From Mycobacterium sp. E787 (GTDB lineage: Bacteria; Actinomycetota; Actinomycetes; Mycobacteriales; Mycobacteriaceae), in contig NZ_LZKL01000064.1 in NCBI RefSeq assembly GCF_001668725.1, positions 124,001 to 188,000 on the forward strand: a stretch of DNA of 64,000 nucleotides, written 5' to 3'. Shown one piece after another: positions 29,508 to 39,892 of the stretch; the first letter of the stretch is position 1, and every line of letters starts with the position of its first letter. The position numbers and the translations under genes were made by a program. Below the pieces are notes generated by a model. The model did not search any database. It had not been told where the DNA came from and was given only the letters and a program-made list of their open reading frames with translations.

Positions 29508-31070
29508 ATGAGCCACGAGCCGTGGTGGTCGAGCGCGGTCTTCTACCAGGTCTATCCGAGGTCGTTCGCCGACAGCGACGGCGACGGGATCGGTGACCTG
29601 GACGGCCTGACCGCACGGCTGGAACACCTGTCGTACCTGGGTGTCGACGCGATCTGGCTGAACCCGGTCACCGTCTCGCCGATGGCCGACCACGGCTACG
29701 ACGTGGCGGATCCGCGTGACATCGATCCGGTGTTCGGCGGCATGGCCGCGGTCGAGCGACTGATCGCGGCGGCGCATCAGCGGGGCCTCAAGGTCACCAT
29801 GGACGTGGTGCCCAACCACACCAGCTCGCAGCACCCCTGGTTTCAGGCGGCGCTGGCCGCGGGGCCGGGCACCGACGCGCGGCAGCGCTATTACTTTCGC
29901 GACGGCCGCGGTCCCCTCGGCGAGCTGCCGCCGAACAACTGGACGTCGGTGTTCGGCGGACCGGCCTGGACGCGCATCGTCGAACCCGACGGCAACCCGG
30001 GCCAGTGGTATCTGCACCTGTTCGACGCCGAGCAACCGGACCTGAACTGGGAACACCCGGAGGTGTTCGACGACTTCGAGAAGACGCTGCGGTTCTGGCT
30101 GGAACGCGGCGTGGACGGCTTCCGCATCGACGTCGCGCACGGGATGGCCAAGCCGTCGGAACTTCCCGACGCGAAGGACGACATCAAGGTGTTGAGCCAC
30201 AGCGACGACGACCCGCGCTTCAACCACCCGAGCGTGCACGAGATTCATCGCGGCATCCGCGCGATCGTCGACGACTATCCCGGGGCGGTGACCATCGGCG
30301 AGGTGTGGGTCATGGACAACGCCCGGTGGGCCGAGTATCTGCGGCCCGACGAACTGCATCTCGGCTTCAACTTCCGGCTGACCAAGATCGACTTCGACGC
30401 GACCCAGGTGCACGACGCGATCGACAACTCGTTGGCGGCCACGGCCATCGAAGACGCCACACCGACGTGGACGCTGTCCAACCACGACGTGGGCCGGGAG
30501 GTCACCCGGTACGGCGGCGGCGAGGTCGGCCTGCGCCGGGCGCGGGCGATGGCGATGGTGATGCTCGCCCTGCCGGGCGCGGTGTTCATCTACAACGGTG
30601 AGGAGCTTGGTCTGCCCGATGTAGACCTGCCCGACGAGGTGTTGCAGGACCCGACGTGGGAACGCTCCGGGCACACCGAACGCGGCCGCGACAAGTGCCG
30701 GGTCCCGATGCCCTGGTCGGGTGACGCGCCGCCGTTCGGGTTCTCGACGTCGACCGACACCTGGCTGCCGATGCCGGCGGACTGGGCGGCGCTGACCGTG
30801 GAAAAGCAGCGCGAAGATCCCGACTCGACGCTGTCTTTTTTCCGGCGCGCAATCGGAATGCGCAGGGAGCGGGCCGAATTCGAGGGCGGCGGCCTGGATT
30901 GGCAGGCGGCGACGCGCGACACGCTGATTTTTCGGCGGCGCGGTGGCCTGGTGTGCGCCCTGAACGCCGGCCGCCGCCCGATGGTGTTGCCACCGGGCGA
31001 ACTCCTGCTGGCGAGCGCGCCGTTGGTGGACGGCAAGTTGCCGCCCGACGCGGCGGCCTGGCTGGTCTGA
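29508..31070 (+). CDS. aglA: Alpha-glucosidase (GH13)
   Basis: 520 residues, a GH13 oligo-1,6/alpha-glucosidase-type enzyme. The four conserved regions are DVVPNHTS, DGFRIDVAHG (nucleophile Asp about residue 208), IGEVWVMD (general acid Glu) and LSNHDVGRE (transition-state Asp). No signal peptide, so it acts on cytosolic alpha-glucosides or maltodextrins. The start ATG is preceded by GGAGC. It is cotranscribed with glbO and convergent with the Rv2474c-like gene (13-base gap). The M. tuberculosis genes Rv2472-Rv2473 that follow aglA are absent here. Confidence 0.94.
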   Translation: MSHEPWWSSAVFYQVYPRSFADSDGDGIGDLDGLTARLEHLSYLGVDAIWLNPVTVSPMADHGYDVADPRDIDPVFGGMAAVERLIAAAHQRGLKVTMDVVPNHTSSQHPWFQAALAAGPGTDARQRYYFRDGRGPLGELPPNNWTSVFGGPAWTRIVEPDGNPGQWYLHLFDAEQPDLNWEHPEVFDDFEKTLRFWLERGVDGFRIDVAHGMAKPSELPDAKDDIKVLSHSDDDPRFNHPSVHEIHRGIRAIVDDYPGAVTIGEVWVMDNARWAEYLRPDELHLGFNFRLTKIDFDATQVHDAIDNSLAATAIEDATPTWTLSNHDVGREVTRYGGGEVGLRRARAMAMVMLALPGAVFIYNGEELGLPDVDLPDEVLQDPTWERSGHTERGRDKCRVPMPWSGDAPPFGFSTSTDTWLPMPADWAALTVEKQREDPDSTLSFFRRAIGMRRERAEFEGGGLDWQAATRDTLIFRRRGGLVCALNAGRRPMVLPPGELLLASAPLVDGKLPPDAAAWLV

Positions 31071-31083
31071 GCGTCGCAGCAAG

Positions 31084-31764
31084 TCAGCGCACCACGAGCG
31101 CCGCGTGGGCACGGCGCCGGTACACCGAGCCGAACTTCGCGTCGACCCGCAGCCACGACGGCACTACCCGCACCCGCACCATCTCGTCGGCGCCGATCGC
31201 GTCGGGTGAGGTCGGCAGGAAACCCATTGCGGTCAAAGCGAACACGCAGCGCATCGGCAGCCCGACGCTGACATTGGCCCCTTCAGAGGCCGCGCTGACC
31301 CGGACGACCTCTTGGTCGAGCAACGAAACCGGCGGGCCGTGCGAACTGCCGTGTTCCTTGGCGAGTCGCGCGCCGCGCTGCGCCAGGTCCAGCATCACCC
31401 GGGCCGGCAGGTCTTCGAGGTGGGTGAACCCGGATTCGGGGGGCAGCGCGCCCCGCCACGCGGAGTCCATCGCGAAGCCCGGGTCGACGTAGCCCGAGGC
31501 GTCCGCAGCCGACAGGCCGCGCGCCAGCGCGTCCGCGGCCACCGACAGGTCGTCGGGGCGCACCCGCCCGACGACCACCCGGCTGGCCAGCACGTCGAAA
31601 CCCGTTGCCACCCAGGCGGTAAGCAGGCCGGACGATCGGGCCCGCAGCCGGATGACCGCGGCGTCGTCGAGGCGCATCGCGTGGTCGACGAACGCGGCGA
31701 GGTCCGCGCGGTGCGCCGTATCAGGCAACCACAGGCCGCGCTCGGCGGTCACTCCCTGAGCCAT
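31084..31764 (-). CDS. Conserved hypothetical protein (Rv2474c-like)
   Basis: 226 residues from ATG 31764 ([15 protein letters not shown]). The sequence is alpha/beta-like and contains no motif I recognise; segments such as GFTHLEDLPARVMLDLAQRG and DQEVVRVSA recur in mycobacterial orthologues. The start overlaps the stop of the thioesterase gene by 16 bases, so it is coupled to it. The open frame runs much further upstream, but that part is antiparallel-frame noise over the thioesterase gene. Function unknown; the neighbourhood hints at acyl metabolism. Confidence 0.8.
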   Translation of the reverse strand: MAQGVTAERGLWLPDTAHRADLAAFVDHAMRLDDAAVIRLRARSSGLLTAWVATGFDVLASRVVVGRVRPDDLSVAADALARGLSAADASGYVDPGFAMDSAWRGALPPESGFTHLEDLPARVMLDLAQRGARLAKEHGSSHGPPVSLLDQEVVRVSAASEGANVSVGLPMRCVFALTAMGFLPTSPDAIGADEMVRVRVVPSWLRVDAKFGSVYRRRAHAALVVR

Positions 31765-32165
31765 CGTTGCAAGTACTCCCGATGGTGCGGCGAGAGTCGC
31801 ACCAGCCGCTGCTCCTCGATGTGGACGGCGGCCAACTGCGTCTCGGCGATGACGGCGGGCCTCGACCCCGCATCGGCGCTGACCGATCGCACGTCGTAGC
31901 CCAGCGTGAAGTCCACCGTCCGCACCCGCTTGGTCCAGATGGTCACCTGCAGAGGCGAATCGATCAGGCGCAGCTGACCCTTGTAGGTGACCCGCACGTC
32001 GGCGATCAGCAGGCCGATGGTCGTGATGTCGGCCGCGAACGGTTCGTGCAGGAACTGCACCCGCGCCTCCTCCAGGATGGTGACCATGGTGGCGTGGTTG
32101 ATGTGCTGGTACATGTCGATGTCCGACCAGCGCACCGGCACGGGCGCGACGAAACCGACGCTCAA
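31749..32165 (-). CDS. Hotdog-fold acyl-CoA thioesterase (4HBT, Rv2475c-like)
   Basis: 138 residues. The hotdog motif [25 protein letters not shown] (residues 11-35, shown in part) carries the Asp of the 4-hydroxybenzoyl-CoA thioesterase class ([10 protein letters not shown]). It hydrolyses acyl-CoA thioesters of unknown chain length. The TTG start overlaps the gdh stop (TTGA), so it is translationally coupled to the giant glutamate dehydrogenase, an arrangement conserved in mycobacteria. Confidence 0.88.
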   Translation of the reverse strand: MSVGFVAPVPVRWSDIDMYQHINHATMVTILEEARVQFLHEPFAADITTIGLLIADVRVTYKGQLRLIDSPLQVTIWTKRVRTVDFTLGYDVRSVSADAGSRPAVIAETQLAAVHIEEQRLVRLSPHHREYLQRWLRE

Positions 32166-35100
32166 CTCGACGATCCCCGTCCACTGGTGCGGGTCATGCG
32201 GCGAATCTGCCGGGCGGCCACCGAAAGCGTCGCGAGATCCTTTGCCCCGCTTTCCTGTATCTCACTGAGCGTGCGACGCGCCCGCTCCACCCGTGACGCG
32301 CTCATCTGTTCCCACTCACCGATCTTCTCCTCGCCGCTTTCGTCGGGCTCCCCCACGGCGAGCACGTCGAACGTCAGCGATCGCAGCGAGGCGTAGATGT
32401 CGTCGCGAATCGCCAAGCGCGCCAACGATTGCCAGCGGTCGTGTCGGGGTAGCTCGGAGACCGCGGTCAGCAGGCCGTCGGTGCCCAGCCGGTCCATCAG
32501 CGCGAAGTAGGTGTCGGCGACCTCGGCGGTGTCGATTTCGGTGATGTCGCCGACGTCGATGATGTCGAGCAGGCTGAAGCGGTAGAGGCCCGCGGCGACC
32601 ATGTACGCCAAGTCTTCCGGTGTGCCCTCCGACGCGAATTCCGCCGCTTCCTTTTCGACGATGGCCTTGTCGTCACCGCGCAGCCACTGCGACATCCGCG
32701 GCGTGAGCTCCCTGACCTTCGCGGCGAACCGGTTGATCTCGGCGCCCACGGCCAGCGGTTGCGGGCGGTAGTTGAGCAGCCAGCGCCCGGAGCGGTCGAT
32801 CAGCCGCCGGGTGTCCAGCGTCAACCGGTCCGACAGCGCGACCGGGATGTCCGCCGCCCGGATCTGCCGCCAGATCTGGCTCACCCCGAAGATCGCGTCG
32901 GTGGCGACGTAGGTGCGCACCGCGTCGATCGGCCCGACTCCGACGTCTTCGGTGATCCGGAATGCGTAGCTGATGCCCGCGGCGTCGACAAGATCGTTGA
33001 TCAACATGGTGGTCACGATTTCCCGGCGCAGCTGGTGGGTCCGGATCTCGGGGGTGAACCGTTCGCGCAGCGGCCTCGGGAAGTACAGCGGCAGCCGGGA
33101 CGCGAACACGTCCTGCTCCGGCAGTTCGGTGGTCAGCATGTCCTCTTTGAGCGCCAGCTTGACGTGGGCCATCAGGGTGCACAGCTCGGGAGAGGTGAGC
33201 CCGATGCCGACGTCGGTGCGCCGGTGAATCTCCTTCTCCGACGGCAGCGCCTCCAATTCCCGGTTGAGGCCGCGCTCCTCGAGGTATTTGATCTGCATCG
33301 CGTGCACCGGCAGCAGGCTGGCCGCGTTGGCGCGGCTGGTGCCGATCAGGTCGTTCTGGTCCTCGTTGTCCTTGAGCACCAGGCGCGCGACCTCGTCGGT
33401 CATCGACTCCAGCAACTCCTTGCGCTCTTCGGGCTTGACCTTGCCGGCGGTGACCAGCGAGTCGATCAGGATCTTGATGTTGACCTCGTGGTCGGAACAG
33501 TCAACCCCGGCGGAGTTGTCCATCGCGTCGGTGTTGATGCGCCCGCCGGACAGGTCGAACTCGACGCGGCCCAGGGCCGTCACGCCGAGGTTGCCGCCCT
33601 CCCCGATCACCTTGGCGCGCACCTGGTTTGCGTTCACCCGCACCGGGTCGTTGGCGCGATCGCCCACGTCGGCGTCGGATTCGGACTCGGCCTTGATGTA
33701 CGTGCCGATGCCGCCGTTGAAGAGCAGGTCGACCGGCGCCTGCAGGATCGCCCTGATCAGGTCGGGCGGGGACATTTCGGTGGCGTCACCCTGGAGGCCG
33801 AGGGCCTCGCGGACCTGCGGGCTGACCGGAATCGCCTTGTGTTCGCGGCTGTACACCCCACCGCCCTCGCTGATCAACGACTTGTCGTAGTCGTCCCAGC
33901 TGGATCGCGGCAGCCCGAACATCCGCTTGCGCTCCCGCCACGACGACGCGGCGTCGGGTTCCGGGTCGAGAAAGATGTGCCGGTGGTCGAAGGCGGCGAT
34001 GAGCCGGATGTGCTCGCTCAGCAGCATGCCGTTGCCGAACACGTCGCCGCTCATGTCTCCGATGCCGACGACGGTGAAGTCCTCGGTCTGGGTGTCGACG
34101 CCCATCTCCCGGAAGTGCCGTTTGACGGCCTCCCACGCGCCCTTGGCGGTGATGCCCATGGCCTTGTGGTCGTAGCCCACCGATCCGCCGGACGCGAACG
34201 CGTCGCCCAGCCAGAACCCATAGGACTTGGCGACGTCGTTGGCGATGTCGGAGAACGTGGCGGTGCCCTTGTCCGCGGCCACCACCAGGTAGGCGTCGTC
34301 GCCGTCCCGCCGGATCACCTCGGGCGGCGGGCTGACCTGTTTCGTTGCGTGGTCGACGTTGTCGGTGACGTCGAGCAGCCCGGAGATGAACAGCTGATAG
34401 CAGGCGACACCCTCGGCGCGGCCGGCGTCGCGGTCGGCGGCCGCGTCGCCGGTGGGCAGTGGCGGTCGCTTGACGACGAAACCGCCTTTGGCCCCGACCG
34501 GCACGATGACGGCGTTCTTCACCGCCTGCGCCTTGACCAGGCCCAGGATCTCGGTGCGGAAGTCGTCGCGGCGGTCCGACCACCGCAGGCCCCCGCGCGC
34601 CACCGGGCCGAACCGCAGGTGCACGCCCTCGACCCGGGGCGAGTAGACGAAGATCTCGTACTTGGGCCGCGGCAGCGGAAGCTCGTCGATCAGCTGGGCA
34701 TCCAGCTTGAGCGCCAACACGTTTCGGGCCCGGGCCGAACCTTCCCGTGTCACAAAGTAATTCGTGCGCAGGGTGGCCTGCACCAGCGACGCGAACGCGC
34801 GCAGGATGCGGTCGGTGTCCAGGCTCACCAACGCGTCGATGTCCGCGGCGACCGCGGCGGCGGCCGCCTGCGCGTCCCGGCTCGTGGGCGACCCCTTGAG
34901 AGAGGATGCCCTCGGGTCGAAGAGCGCCTCGAACAGCGTGACCAGCGACCGCACCGTCGAGGGATGGTCGTTGAGCACCGACTCGATGTAGGACTGGCTG
35001 TACGGAAAGCCGGCCTGGCGCAGGTATTTTGCGTAGGCGCGCATGAGCACCACCTGCTGCCAGGTCAGCCTCGCGCGCATCACCAGCTCGTTGAACCGGT

Positions 35101-37000
35101 CGACCTCGACGCGGCCCTGCCAGATGGCGGTGACGGCGTCGGCGAACCGCTCCGCCGTGGCGTTGCGCTCGGACGCCGACGTCGCGAACGGGATCGTCGG
35201 ATGCGGCTGGATCTTGAACTGGTAGATCCACACCGGCAGCCCGTCCGGCCGGGTGACGGTGAACGGCCGCTCCTCGAGCACGACGACGCCCATGCTCTGC
35301 AGCATCGGCAGCAGCTGGCTCAGCGACGCGGTGTGTCCGCCGAGAAACCAGGTCAGCTGGGCGGCGCCGTCCTCGCCGCGGTCGGAGAACACCAGCTTGA
35401 CCGAATCATCGGAGAGCTCATTGATGATCGCGATGTGCTCGATGGCGTCCTCGGGCGTGACGGCCTGCTTGTACACCTCCGAGAAGGCGGTGGCGTAGTG
35501 CTCGGCGTCGGCGTGGGCGGGTGTGCCGACCGCCGTGGCGGCGATCAGGCGGTCCCCCCAGGTGCGCGCGGCCTCGCTCAGCAGCCCCTGGATCCGGACG
35601 CGGGTGTCTTCCGAAACGTCGACCGGCGCGGCGGATTCGGGTAGCCGGACCATGAAATGCATCAGCGCCCAAGGCGATTCGCTGACCCGGGCGGTGAATT
35701 CCAGGCGGGTGCCCCCGAATTCGCGGACCAGGATGTCCTCGATCTGCAACCGCACCGCGGTGGTGTAGCGGTCGCGGGGCACGTAGACCAGGCACGAGAC
35801 GAAGTACTGGAGCCGGTCGGCGCGCAGGAACAGCAATGCGCGGCGTTGGGATCCCAGGTCCACCACCGCCTTGGCCATCGCCAGCAGCCGTTCGGCGCTG
35901 AGTGTGAACAGCTCCGAGCGCGGGACGGTCTGGATGACGTCGAGCAGCAGCTGGCCCGGGTGGATGGGGTCGCTGTCGGCCATCGTGAGCGCTTCGCGCA
36001 CCCGGCGCGAAATCATGGGGATTTCCAGCACGTCCGCGTTCATGGCGGCGACCGTGAAGAGCCCGACGAAGCGGTGCTCGGTCACCCCGCCTTCGTCGCC
36101 GTATTCGCGAACCGCGATCGCGTACGGGTAGGCGCCGTAGCGCAGGTAGCTGCCGACGACGGACTGCGCCAGCACCAGCAGGTGGTCGTCGTCGGTCAGC
36201 CGGGGCCGCGAGCCGGTGCGCGTGCGCAGCACGCCGAGGCCGGGCGACCCGTCGGGGGAAACCTGGCTGTCGTGCACCCGGCAGCGTTGGTAGCCCAGCA
36301 GCAGGAAATTTCCGTTGCCCAGCCAGCGCAACAGCTCGGCGACGTCCTCGCGGTCGGGCGCCGAATAGCGGTCGCCGCCGTTGGCCTGGACGGCCGCTTC
36401 GAGATCGCCCAGCGCGGTGATCATCGCCGAAGCGTCGGTGGCGACCTGCTCGACGTCGGTCAGCACCTTGGGCAGCAGCCGCTCGACCTCGGCGAGGGCG
36501 TTGCTGTCGACGGACGGCGACAGCGGAACGTATATCCATGCCTCGCCGTCGAATTGCGACGTGCCGGGCGCCTTGGGTTCGACGCTGATCAGGTCGCCCT
36601 CGGCGTTGCGATGGACGTCGAACACCGGGGTCATGATGCCGCCGTAGCCGACGCCGAGCCGGTGCAGCAGCACCGTGACGGAGTCGAGCAGCATGCTGCC
36701 GTGGGCGGTGACGACCTGCAGTGCGGGCCCGAACCCGTCGGAATCGTCGGCCGGGTGGACGCAGACGCAACTGCCGCGTTCCGGGCGGCATTCACCGAGG
36801 CGGTAGTGCGCGCGCAGCATCGCGGGGGTCACCATGGCCGCGGGGTCGACGCGATCGGATCCCGCGGCGCCCGGTTCGTCGCCGCGCGGACCGCGATAGC
36901 TCTCGATGTAGGCATTCGCGACCCAGTCGGGAATGTCGTCACTCGTGCTGAACGTGGTCCACGGCTTGAAACCCTGCTTGGCACCGGGATCGATCGCCAT
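32162..37000 (-). CDS. gdh: NAD-specific glutamate dehydrogenase, 180-kDa class
   Basis: 1612 residues, the L_180 class. It has long N-terminal regulatory ACT-like regions, a catalytic core around residues 780-1150 containing the dinucleotide/substrate segments [20 protein letters not shown] and [11 protein letters not shown], and a helical C-terminus. It deaminates glutamate to 2-oxoglutarate with NAD+. In mycobacteria this enzyme is inhibited by unphosphorylated GarA. ATG 37000 ([14 protein letters not shown]) has GGGAGC upstream and matches the orthologue; an in-frame start five codons earlier is less likely. The product 2-oxoglutarate is the substrate of KorAB encoded in the same window. 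Confidence 0.96.
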   Translation of the reverse strand: MAIDPGAKQGFKPWTTFSTSDDIPDWVANAYIESYRGPRGDEPGAAGSDRVDPAAMVTPAMLRAHYRLGECRPERGSCVCVHPADDSDGFGPALQVVTAHGSMLLDSVTVLLHRLGVGYGGIMTPVFDVHRNAEGDLISVEPKAPGTSQFDGEAWIYVPLSPSVDSNALAEVERLLPKVLTDVEQVATDASAMITALGDLEAAVQANGGDRYSAPDREDVAELLRWLGNGNFLLLGYQRCRVHDSQVSPDGSPGLGVLRTRTGSRPRLTDDDHLLVLAQSVVGSYLRYGAYPYAIAVREYGDEGGVTEHRFVGLFTVAAMNADVLEIPMISRRVREALTMADSDPIHPGQLLLDVIQTVPRSELFTLSAERLLAMAKAVVDLGSQRRALLFLRADRLQYFVSCLVYVPRDRYTTAVRLQIEDILVREFGGTRLEFTARVSESPWALMHFMVRLPESAAPVDVSEDTRVRIQGLLSEAARTWGDRLIAATAVGTPAHADAEHYATAFSEVYKQAVTPEDAIEHIAIINELSDDSVKLVFSDRGEDGAAQLTWFLGGHTASLSQLLPMLQSMGVVVLEERPFTVTRPDGLPVWIYQFKIQPHPTIPFATSASERNATAERFADAVTAIWQGRVEVDRFNELVMRARLTWQQVVLMRAYAKYLRQAGFPYSQSYIESVLNDHPSTVRSLVTLFEALFDPRASSLKGSPTSRDAQAAAAAVAADIDALVSLDTDRILRAFASLVQATLRTNYFVTREGSARARNVLALKLDAQLIDELPLPRPKYEIFVYSPRVEGVHLRFGPVARGGLRWSDRRDDFRTEILGLVKAQAVKNAVIVPVGAKGGFVVKRPPLPTGDAAADRDAGRAEGVACYQLFISGLLDVTDNVDHATKQVSPPPEVIRRDGDDAYLVVAADKGTATFSDIANDVAKSYGFWLGDAFASGGSVGYDHKAMGITAKGAWEAVKRHFREMGVDTQTEDFTVVGIGDMSGDVFGNGMLLSEHIRLIAAFDHRHIFLDPEPDAASSWRERKRMFGLPRSSWDDYDKSLISEGGGVYSREHKAIPVSPQVREALGLQGDATEMSPPDLIRAILQAPVDLLFNGGIGTYIKAESESDADVGDRANDPVRVNANQVRAKVIGEGGNLGVTALGRVEFDLSGGRINTDAMDNSAGVDCSDHEVNIKILIDSLVTAGKVKPEERKELLESMTDEVARLVLKDNEDQNDLIGTSRANAASLLPVHAMQIKYLEERGLNRELEALPSEKEIHRRTDVGIGLTSPELCTLMAHVKLALKEDMLTTELPEQDVFASRLPLYFPRPLRERFTPEIRTHQLRREIVTTMLINDLVDAAGISYAFRITEDVGVGPIDAVRTYVATDAIFGVSQIWRQIRAADIPVALSDRLTLDTRRLIDRSGRWLLNYRPQPLAVGAEINRFAAKVRELTPRMSQWLRGDDKAIVEKEAAEFASEGTPEDLAYMVAAGLYRFSLLDIIDVGDITEIDTAEVADTYFALMDRLGTDGLLTAVSELPRHDRWQSLARLAIRDDIYASLRSLTFDVLAVGEPDESGEEKIGEWEQMSASRVERARRTLSEIQESGAKDLATLSVAARQIRRMTRTSGRGSSS

Positions 37001-37047
37001 GCCGATTGCTCCCAACTCGCATCGTCGCGGGGCGCTGCGCCCGATCG

Positions 37048-37065
37048 CCCCGCTGCTCAGCGGGG
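37048..37065 (-). terminator. GC hairpin between ettA and gdh
   Basis: CCCCGCTG (37048-37055) and CAGCGGGG (37058-37065) form a tight dyad just after the ettA stop and 48 bases before gdh, probably ending the ettA transcript. Confidence 0.45.
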
Positions 37066-37076
37066 CAGCCCTGACA

Positions 37077-38753
37077 CTAGTCGCGCGTCAGCTTGCGGTG
37101 GGTCACCCTGTGCGGCCTGGCGGCGTCAGCGCCGAGCCGCTCCACCTTGTTCTCCTCGTATGCCCCGAAGTTGCCCTCGAACCAGAACCACTTGGCCTCG
37201 TTGTCCTCGTCGCCTTCCCACGCCAGGATGTGCGTGCAGGTCCGGTCGAGGAACCAGCGGTCGTGCGAAATCACCACCGCGCAGCCGGGGAATTTCTCCA
37301 GCGCGTTCTCCAGCGAGCTCAAGGTCTCGACGTCCAGGTCGTTGGTCGGCTCGTCCAGCAGGATGAGGTTGCCGCCCTCCTTCAACGTGAGCGCCAGGTT
37401 GAGGCGGTTGCGCTCACCACCGGACAGCACACCCGCCGGCTTCTGCTGGTCGGGACCCTTGAAACCGAACGCCGATACGTAGGCCCGCGACGGGATCTCG
37501 TTCTGGCCGACCTCGATGTAGTCCAGCCCGTCGGAGACCACTTCCCACACCGTTTTCTTCGGGTCGATGCCGGCGCGGGACTGGTCCACGTAGCTCAGCT
37601 TGACGGTCTCCCCGACCTTGACCGTGCCGCTGTCCGGCTGCTCGAGCCCGACGATGGTCTTGAACAGCGTGGTCTTGCCGACGCCGTTGGGGCCGATGAC
37701 CCCGACGATGCCGTTGCGCGGCAGGGTGAACGACAGGTCCTTGATGAGGGTGCGACCGCCGAAGCCCTTGTCGAGGTGTTCCACCTCGACGACGAGGTTG
37801 CCCAGCCGCGGCCCGACCGGGATCTGGATTTCCTCGAAATCGAGCTTGCGCGTCTTCTCGGCCTCCGCGGCCATCTCCTCGTAGCGCTGCAGGCGGGCCT
37901 TGCTCTTGGCCTGACGCGCCTTGGCCCCGGACCGGACCCAGGCCAGCTCCTCGGTCAGCCGCTTCTGCAGCTTGGCGTCCTTGCGGCCCTGCACCGCCAG
38001 CCGCTCGGCCTTTTTCTCCAGATAGGTCGAGTAGTTGCCCTCGTAGGGGTAGGCGCGGCCGCGGTCCAGCTCGAGGATCCACTCGGCGACGTTGTCCAGG
38101 AAGTACCGGTCGTGGGTCACCGCCAGGATCGCGCCCGGGTACGCCGCCAGGTGCTGCTCGAGCCACTGCACGCTTTCGGCGTCCAGGTGGTTGGTCGGCT
38201 CGTCCAGGAGCAGCAGGTCCGGTTTGGACAGCAGTAGCTTGCACAGCGCCACTCGCCGGCGCTCACCGCCGGACAGGTTGGTGACCGGCTCGTCGGGCGG
38301 CGGGCAGCGCAGCGCGTCCATCGCCTGCTCCAGCTGGGAGTCGAGGTCCCACGCGTCGGCGTGGTCGAGTTCCTCCTGCAGCCGACCCATCTCCTCCATC
38401 AGCTCGTCGGAGTAGTCCGTGGCCATCAGTTCGGCGACCTCGTTGAAGCGGTCGAGCTTGACCTTGATGTCGCCCAGGCCCTCTTCGACGTTGCCGCGGA
38501 CCGTCTTCGCCTCGTTCAGCGGCGGCTCCTGCTGCAGGATGCCAACGGTCGCCTCGGGGGCCAGGAAGGCCTCGCCGTTGTTGGGCTTGTCCAGACCGGC
38601 CATGATCCGCAAGACGCTCGACTTACCGGCGCCGTTGGGCCCGACGACACCGATCTTGGCGCCCGGAAAGAAGCTCAACGTGACGTCGTCCAGGATCACC
38701 TTGTCGCCGTGCGCCTTGCGGACCTTCTTCATCGTGTAGATGAACTCAGCCAT
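37077..38753 (-). CDS. ettA: Energy-dependent translational throttle protein EttA (ABC-F ATPase)
   Basis: 558 residues with two ABC cassettes. The first has Walker [10 protein letters not shown] and signature [11 protein letters not shown], with [11 protein letters not shown]; the second has [22 protein letters not shown] and [11 protein letters not shown]. The basic inter-domain linker and the arm segment ([19 protein letters not shown]) fit the EttA subgroup. There is no membrane domain, so it acts on ribosomes, gating the first elongation step by ATP/ADP ratio. Rv2477c is the M. tuberculosis homologue. The ssb-like gene lies 79 bases upstream. Confidence 0.94.
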   Translation of the reverse strand: MAEFIYTMKKVRKAHGDKVILDDVTLSFFPGAKIGVVGPNGAGKSSVLRIMAGLDKPNNGEAFLAPEATVGILQQEPPLNEAKTVRGNVEEGLGDIKVKLDRFNEVAELMATDYSDELMEEMGRLQEELDHADAWDLDSQLEQAMDALRCPPPDEPVTNLSGGERRRVALCKLLLSKPDLLLLDEPTNHLDAESVQWLEQHLAAYPGAILAVTHDRYFLDNVAEWILELDRGRAYPYEGNYSTYLEKKAERLAVQGRKDAKLQKRLTEELAWVRSGAKARQAKSKARLQRYEEMAAEAEKTRKLDFEEIQIPVGPRLGNLVVEVEHLDKGFGGRTLIKDLSFTLPRNGIVGVIGPNGVGKTTLFKTIVGLEQPDSGTVKVGETVKLSYVDQSRAGIDPKKTVWEVVSDGLDYIEVGQNEIPSRAYVSAFGFKGPDQQKPAGVLSGGERNRLNLALTLKEGGNLILLDEPTNDLDVETLSSLENALEKFPGCAVVISHDRWFLDRTCTHILAWEGDEDNEAKWFWFEGNFGAYEENKVERLGADAARPHRVTHRKLTRD

Positions 38754-38832
38754 GCCGCGGTTGTGCCTTTCTGGTCTTCGAGAGAGTTCTCGCGACCATC
38801 CTAGGCACCGCGCCGCGGCGCTGATCCCGCAG

Positions 38833-39315
38833 CTAAGCCGACAGCGGCAGCGGCCCGGTGTCGGCGGCCTCGGCGCCGTCCCCGGCGTCGGCGTCCACGC
38901 CGGGGGTGTCCGTCGCGTCCGCCGGCGGCGCAGTGGCGTCGTCGGTCGTCGGGCCGGTGTAGCCGGGCCGCTCGATGCGCACGATCGCGCGGGACACGTC
39001 GGGCCCGACGGACGTCGCGCGCATCTCCAACGACGAGCGGCGGTTGCCGTCGCGGTCTTCGTACTCGCTTGTGTAGACGTGACCCACCACGATCACCGGT
39101 GCGCCTTTGCCCAGCGCGGCGCCCACGCCGGTGACCAGCTTGCCCCAGCAGTTGACGTTGATGAACAGCGAGTTGCCCGGCTCCCAGCCGCCGTCGGCGG
39201 TGCGCCGCCGGGAATTGCTGGCGACGCGGAACTTGATGACCTCCTGGGTGCCGACCTGTCGGCGTTCGGGGTTGTTGACGATGTGGCCGACCACGGTAAG
39301 CGGGGTTTCGAACAT
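38833..39315 (-). CDS. Single-stranded DNA-binding protein paralogue (SsbB-type, Rv2478c-like)
   Basis: 160 residues from ATG 39315, which has AAGGGA eight bases upstream (a start eight codons earlier exists). The OB fold spans residues ~1-110 (MFETPLTVVGHIVNNPERR to ERPGYTGPT); the C-terminal tail is acidic/Ala-rich but lacks the DDDIPF-type tip that recruits partners in canonical SSB. This is the second mycobacterial SSB, linked to stress and recombination rather than replication. A 19-base palindrome lies 37 bases upstream. Confidence 0.88.
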   Translation of the reverse strand: MFETPLTVVGHIVNNPERRQVGTQEVIKFRVASNSRRRTADGGWEPGNSLFINVNCWGKLVTGVGAALGKGAPVIVVGHVYTSEYEDRDGNRRSSLEMRATSVGPDVSRAIVRIERPGYTGPTTDDATAPPADATDTPGVDADAGDGAEAADTGPLPLSA

Positions 39316-39351
39316 GGGCTGATCCCTTCTCGGTTGCATTTCTCTGTTGGC

Positions 39352-39370
39352 GCGGTGAGCGCCTCACCGC
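39352..39370 (-). promoter_or_regulatory. Palindrome upstream of the ssb-like gene
   Basis: GCGGTGAG-CGC-CTCACCGC, perfect 8-bp arms. Its position just upstream of the ribosome-binding site suggests an operator or a leader hairpin. The binding protein is unknown. Confidence 0.45.
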
Positions 39371-39518
39371 CCTATCCGATCGCCATTCAGCCGGGCACCA
39401 GAGACGGATTCTGAGTTGAGACGACGTCCATCCGCGGCTCCTGTGGAGAAAACCGTGGCTGTGGATCAGTTCGTCGGCTGGTCCGGAGCGTTTTCCATGC
39501 AGGCCCTTGGCCGGGGGG

Positions 39519-39538
39519 CGGCTACATATTTCGATCAG
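39519..39538 (+). promoter_or_regulatory. Degenerate operator O0 of the hipBA array
   Basis: The right half (ATATTTCGATCA) resembles the other operators and the site lies exactly 37 bases before O1; the left half has diverged. Confidence 0.4.
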
Positions 39539-39555
39539 AAGGACCATGATCTGCC

Positions 39556-39575
39556 ATGCTCGAAATATCGATCAT
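39556..39575 (+). promoter_or_regulatory. Operator O1 of the hipBA array
   Basis: ATGCTCGAAATATCGATCAT, an imperfect 20-bp palindrome with ATG-ATNNAAATAT-ATCAT symmetry, 37 bases before O2. Confidence 0.7.
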
Positions 39576-39592
39576 CTGGCGCTCAGCGCCCT

Positions 39593-39612
39593 GTGATTGA
39601 AATATTGAGCAT
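39593..39612 (+). promoter_or_regulatory. Operator O2 of the hipBA array
   Basis: GTGATTGAAATATTGAGCAT. It covers the -35 element (TTGAGC) of the hipB promoter. Confidence 0.7.
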
Positions 39613-39634
39613 TCCGGCAAATGCCTCGTATGAT
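39605..39634 (+). promoter_or_regulatory. hipBA promoter, probably leaderless
   Basis: TTGAGC (39605-39610), 18-base spacer, TATGAT (39629-39634). The A of the hipB ATG lies seven bases after the -10, so transcription would begin at or next to the start codon. No Shine-Dalgarno is present. Confidence 0.65.
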
Positions 39635-39649
39635 CAAAATATGAATCAT
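39630..39649 (+). promoter_or_regulatory. Operator O3 of the hipBA array, over the start codon
   Basis: ATGATCAAAATATGAATCAT spans the -10 and the hipB ATG (39641), 37 bases after O2. Occupancy would block both promoter and transcription start. Confidence 0.7.
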
Positions 39650-39892
39650 CCTGTCGCGCTGGTGTACGACACCGTCGAACTCGGCGAACGCCTGCGTCGG
39701 GCGCGCCAGGCTCGAGGCTTTCACCAGGGTGAGCTCGCTGACCGTATCGGGGTCACTCGTATGACCATCTCCCGCCTTGAGCGGGGGGAATCTGTCAGCG
39801 TCGATATAGCGCTGCGCGCATTGTCGGAGTGCGGAATGGCGCTCGCGCTGGTACCGAAGTTTTCCCGCGTGGCGGTGATCGATGGCGCGTAA
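39641..39892 (+). CDS. hipB: HipB-type antitoxin (XRE helix-turn-helix)
   Basis: 83 residues from ATG 39641. An XRE HTH occupies residues ~15-65 (LGERLRRARQARGFHQGELA, then GVTRMTISRLERGE as recognition helix). HipB neutralises the HipA kinase and represses the operon. The longer open frame upstream runs through operator DNA and is rejected; the promoter geometry indicates leaderless translation. It overlaps hipA by 11 bases. Not part of the colinear core, so likely acquired. Confidence 0.88.
   Translation: MNHPVALVYDTVELGERLRRARQARGFHQGELADRIGVTRMTISRLERGESVSVDIALRALSECGMALALVPKFSRVAVIDGA

Larger units (their letters stand above)
39316..39640. other. Divergent intergenic region, ssb-like gene / hipB
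   Basis: 325 bases with no gene. The ssb-proximal part holds a 19-base palindrome (39352-39370). The hipB-proximal part (39519-39649) is AT-rich against the surrounding GC and consists almost entirely of the HipB-type operator array and promoter. M. tuberculosis carries an IS6110 in this neighbourhood, so the site seems permissive to insertion. Confidence 0.7.

Noticed and set aside
31765..32184. N-terminal extension of the Rv2474c-like gene
   Set aside because: It overlaps the thioesterase gene on the same strand in another frame; ATG 31764 gives a 16-base coupled overlap instead.
39416..39640. 75-residue N-terminal extension of HipB
   Set aside because: Passes through the operator array and promoter; the HTH protein begins at ATG 39641.
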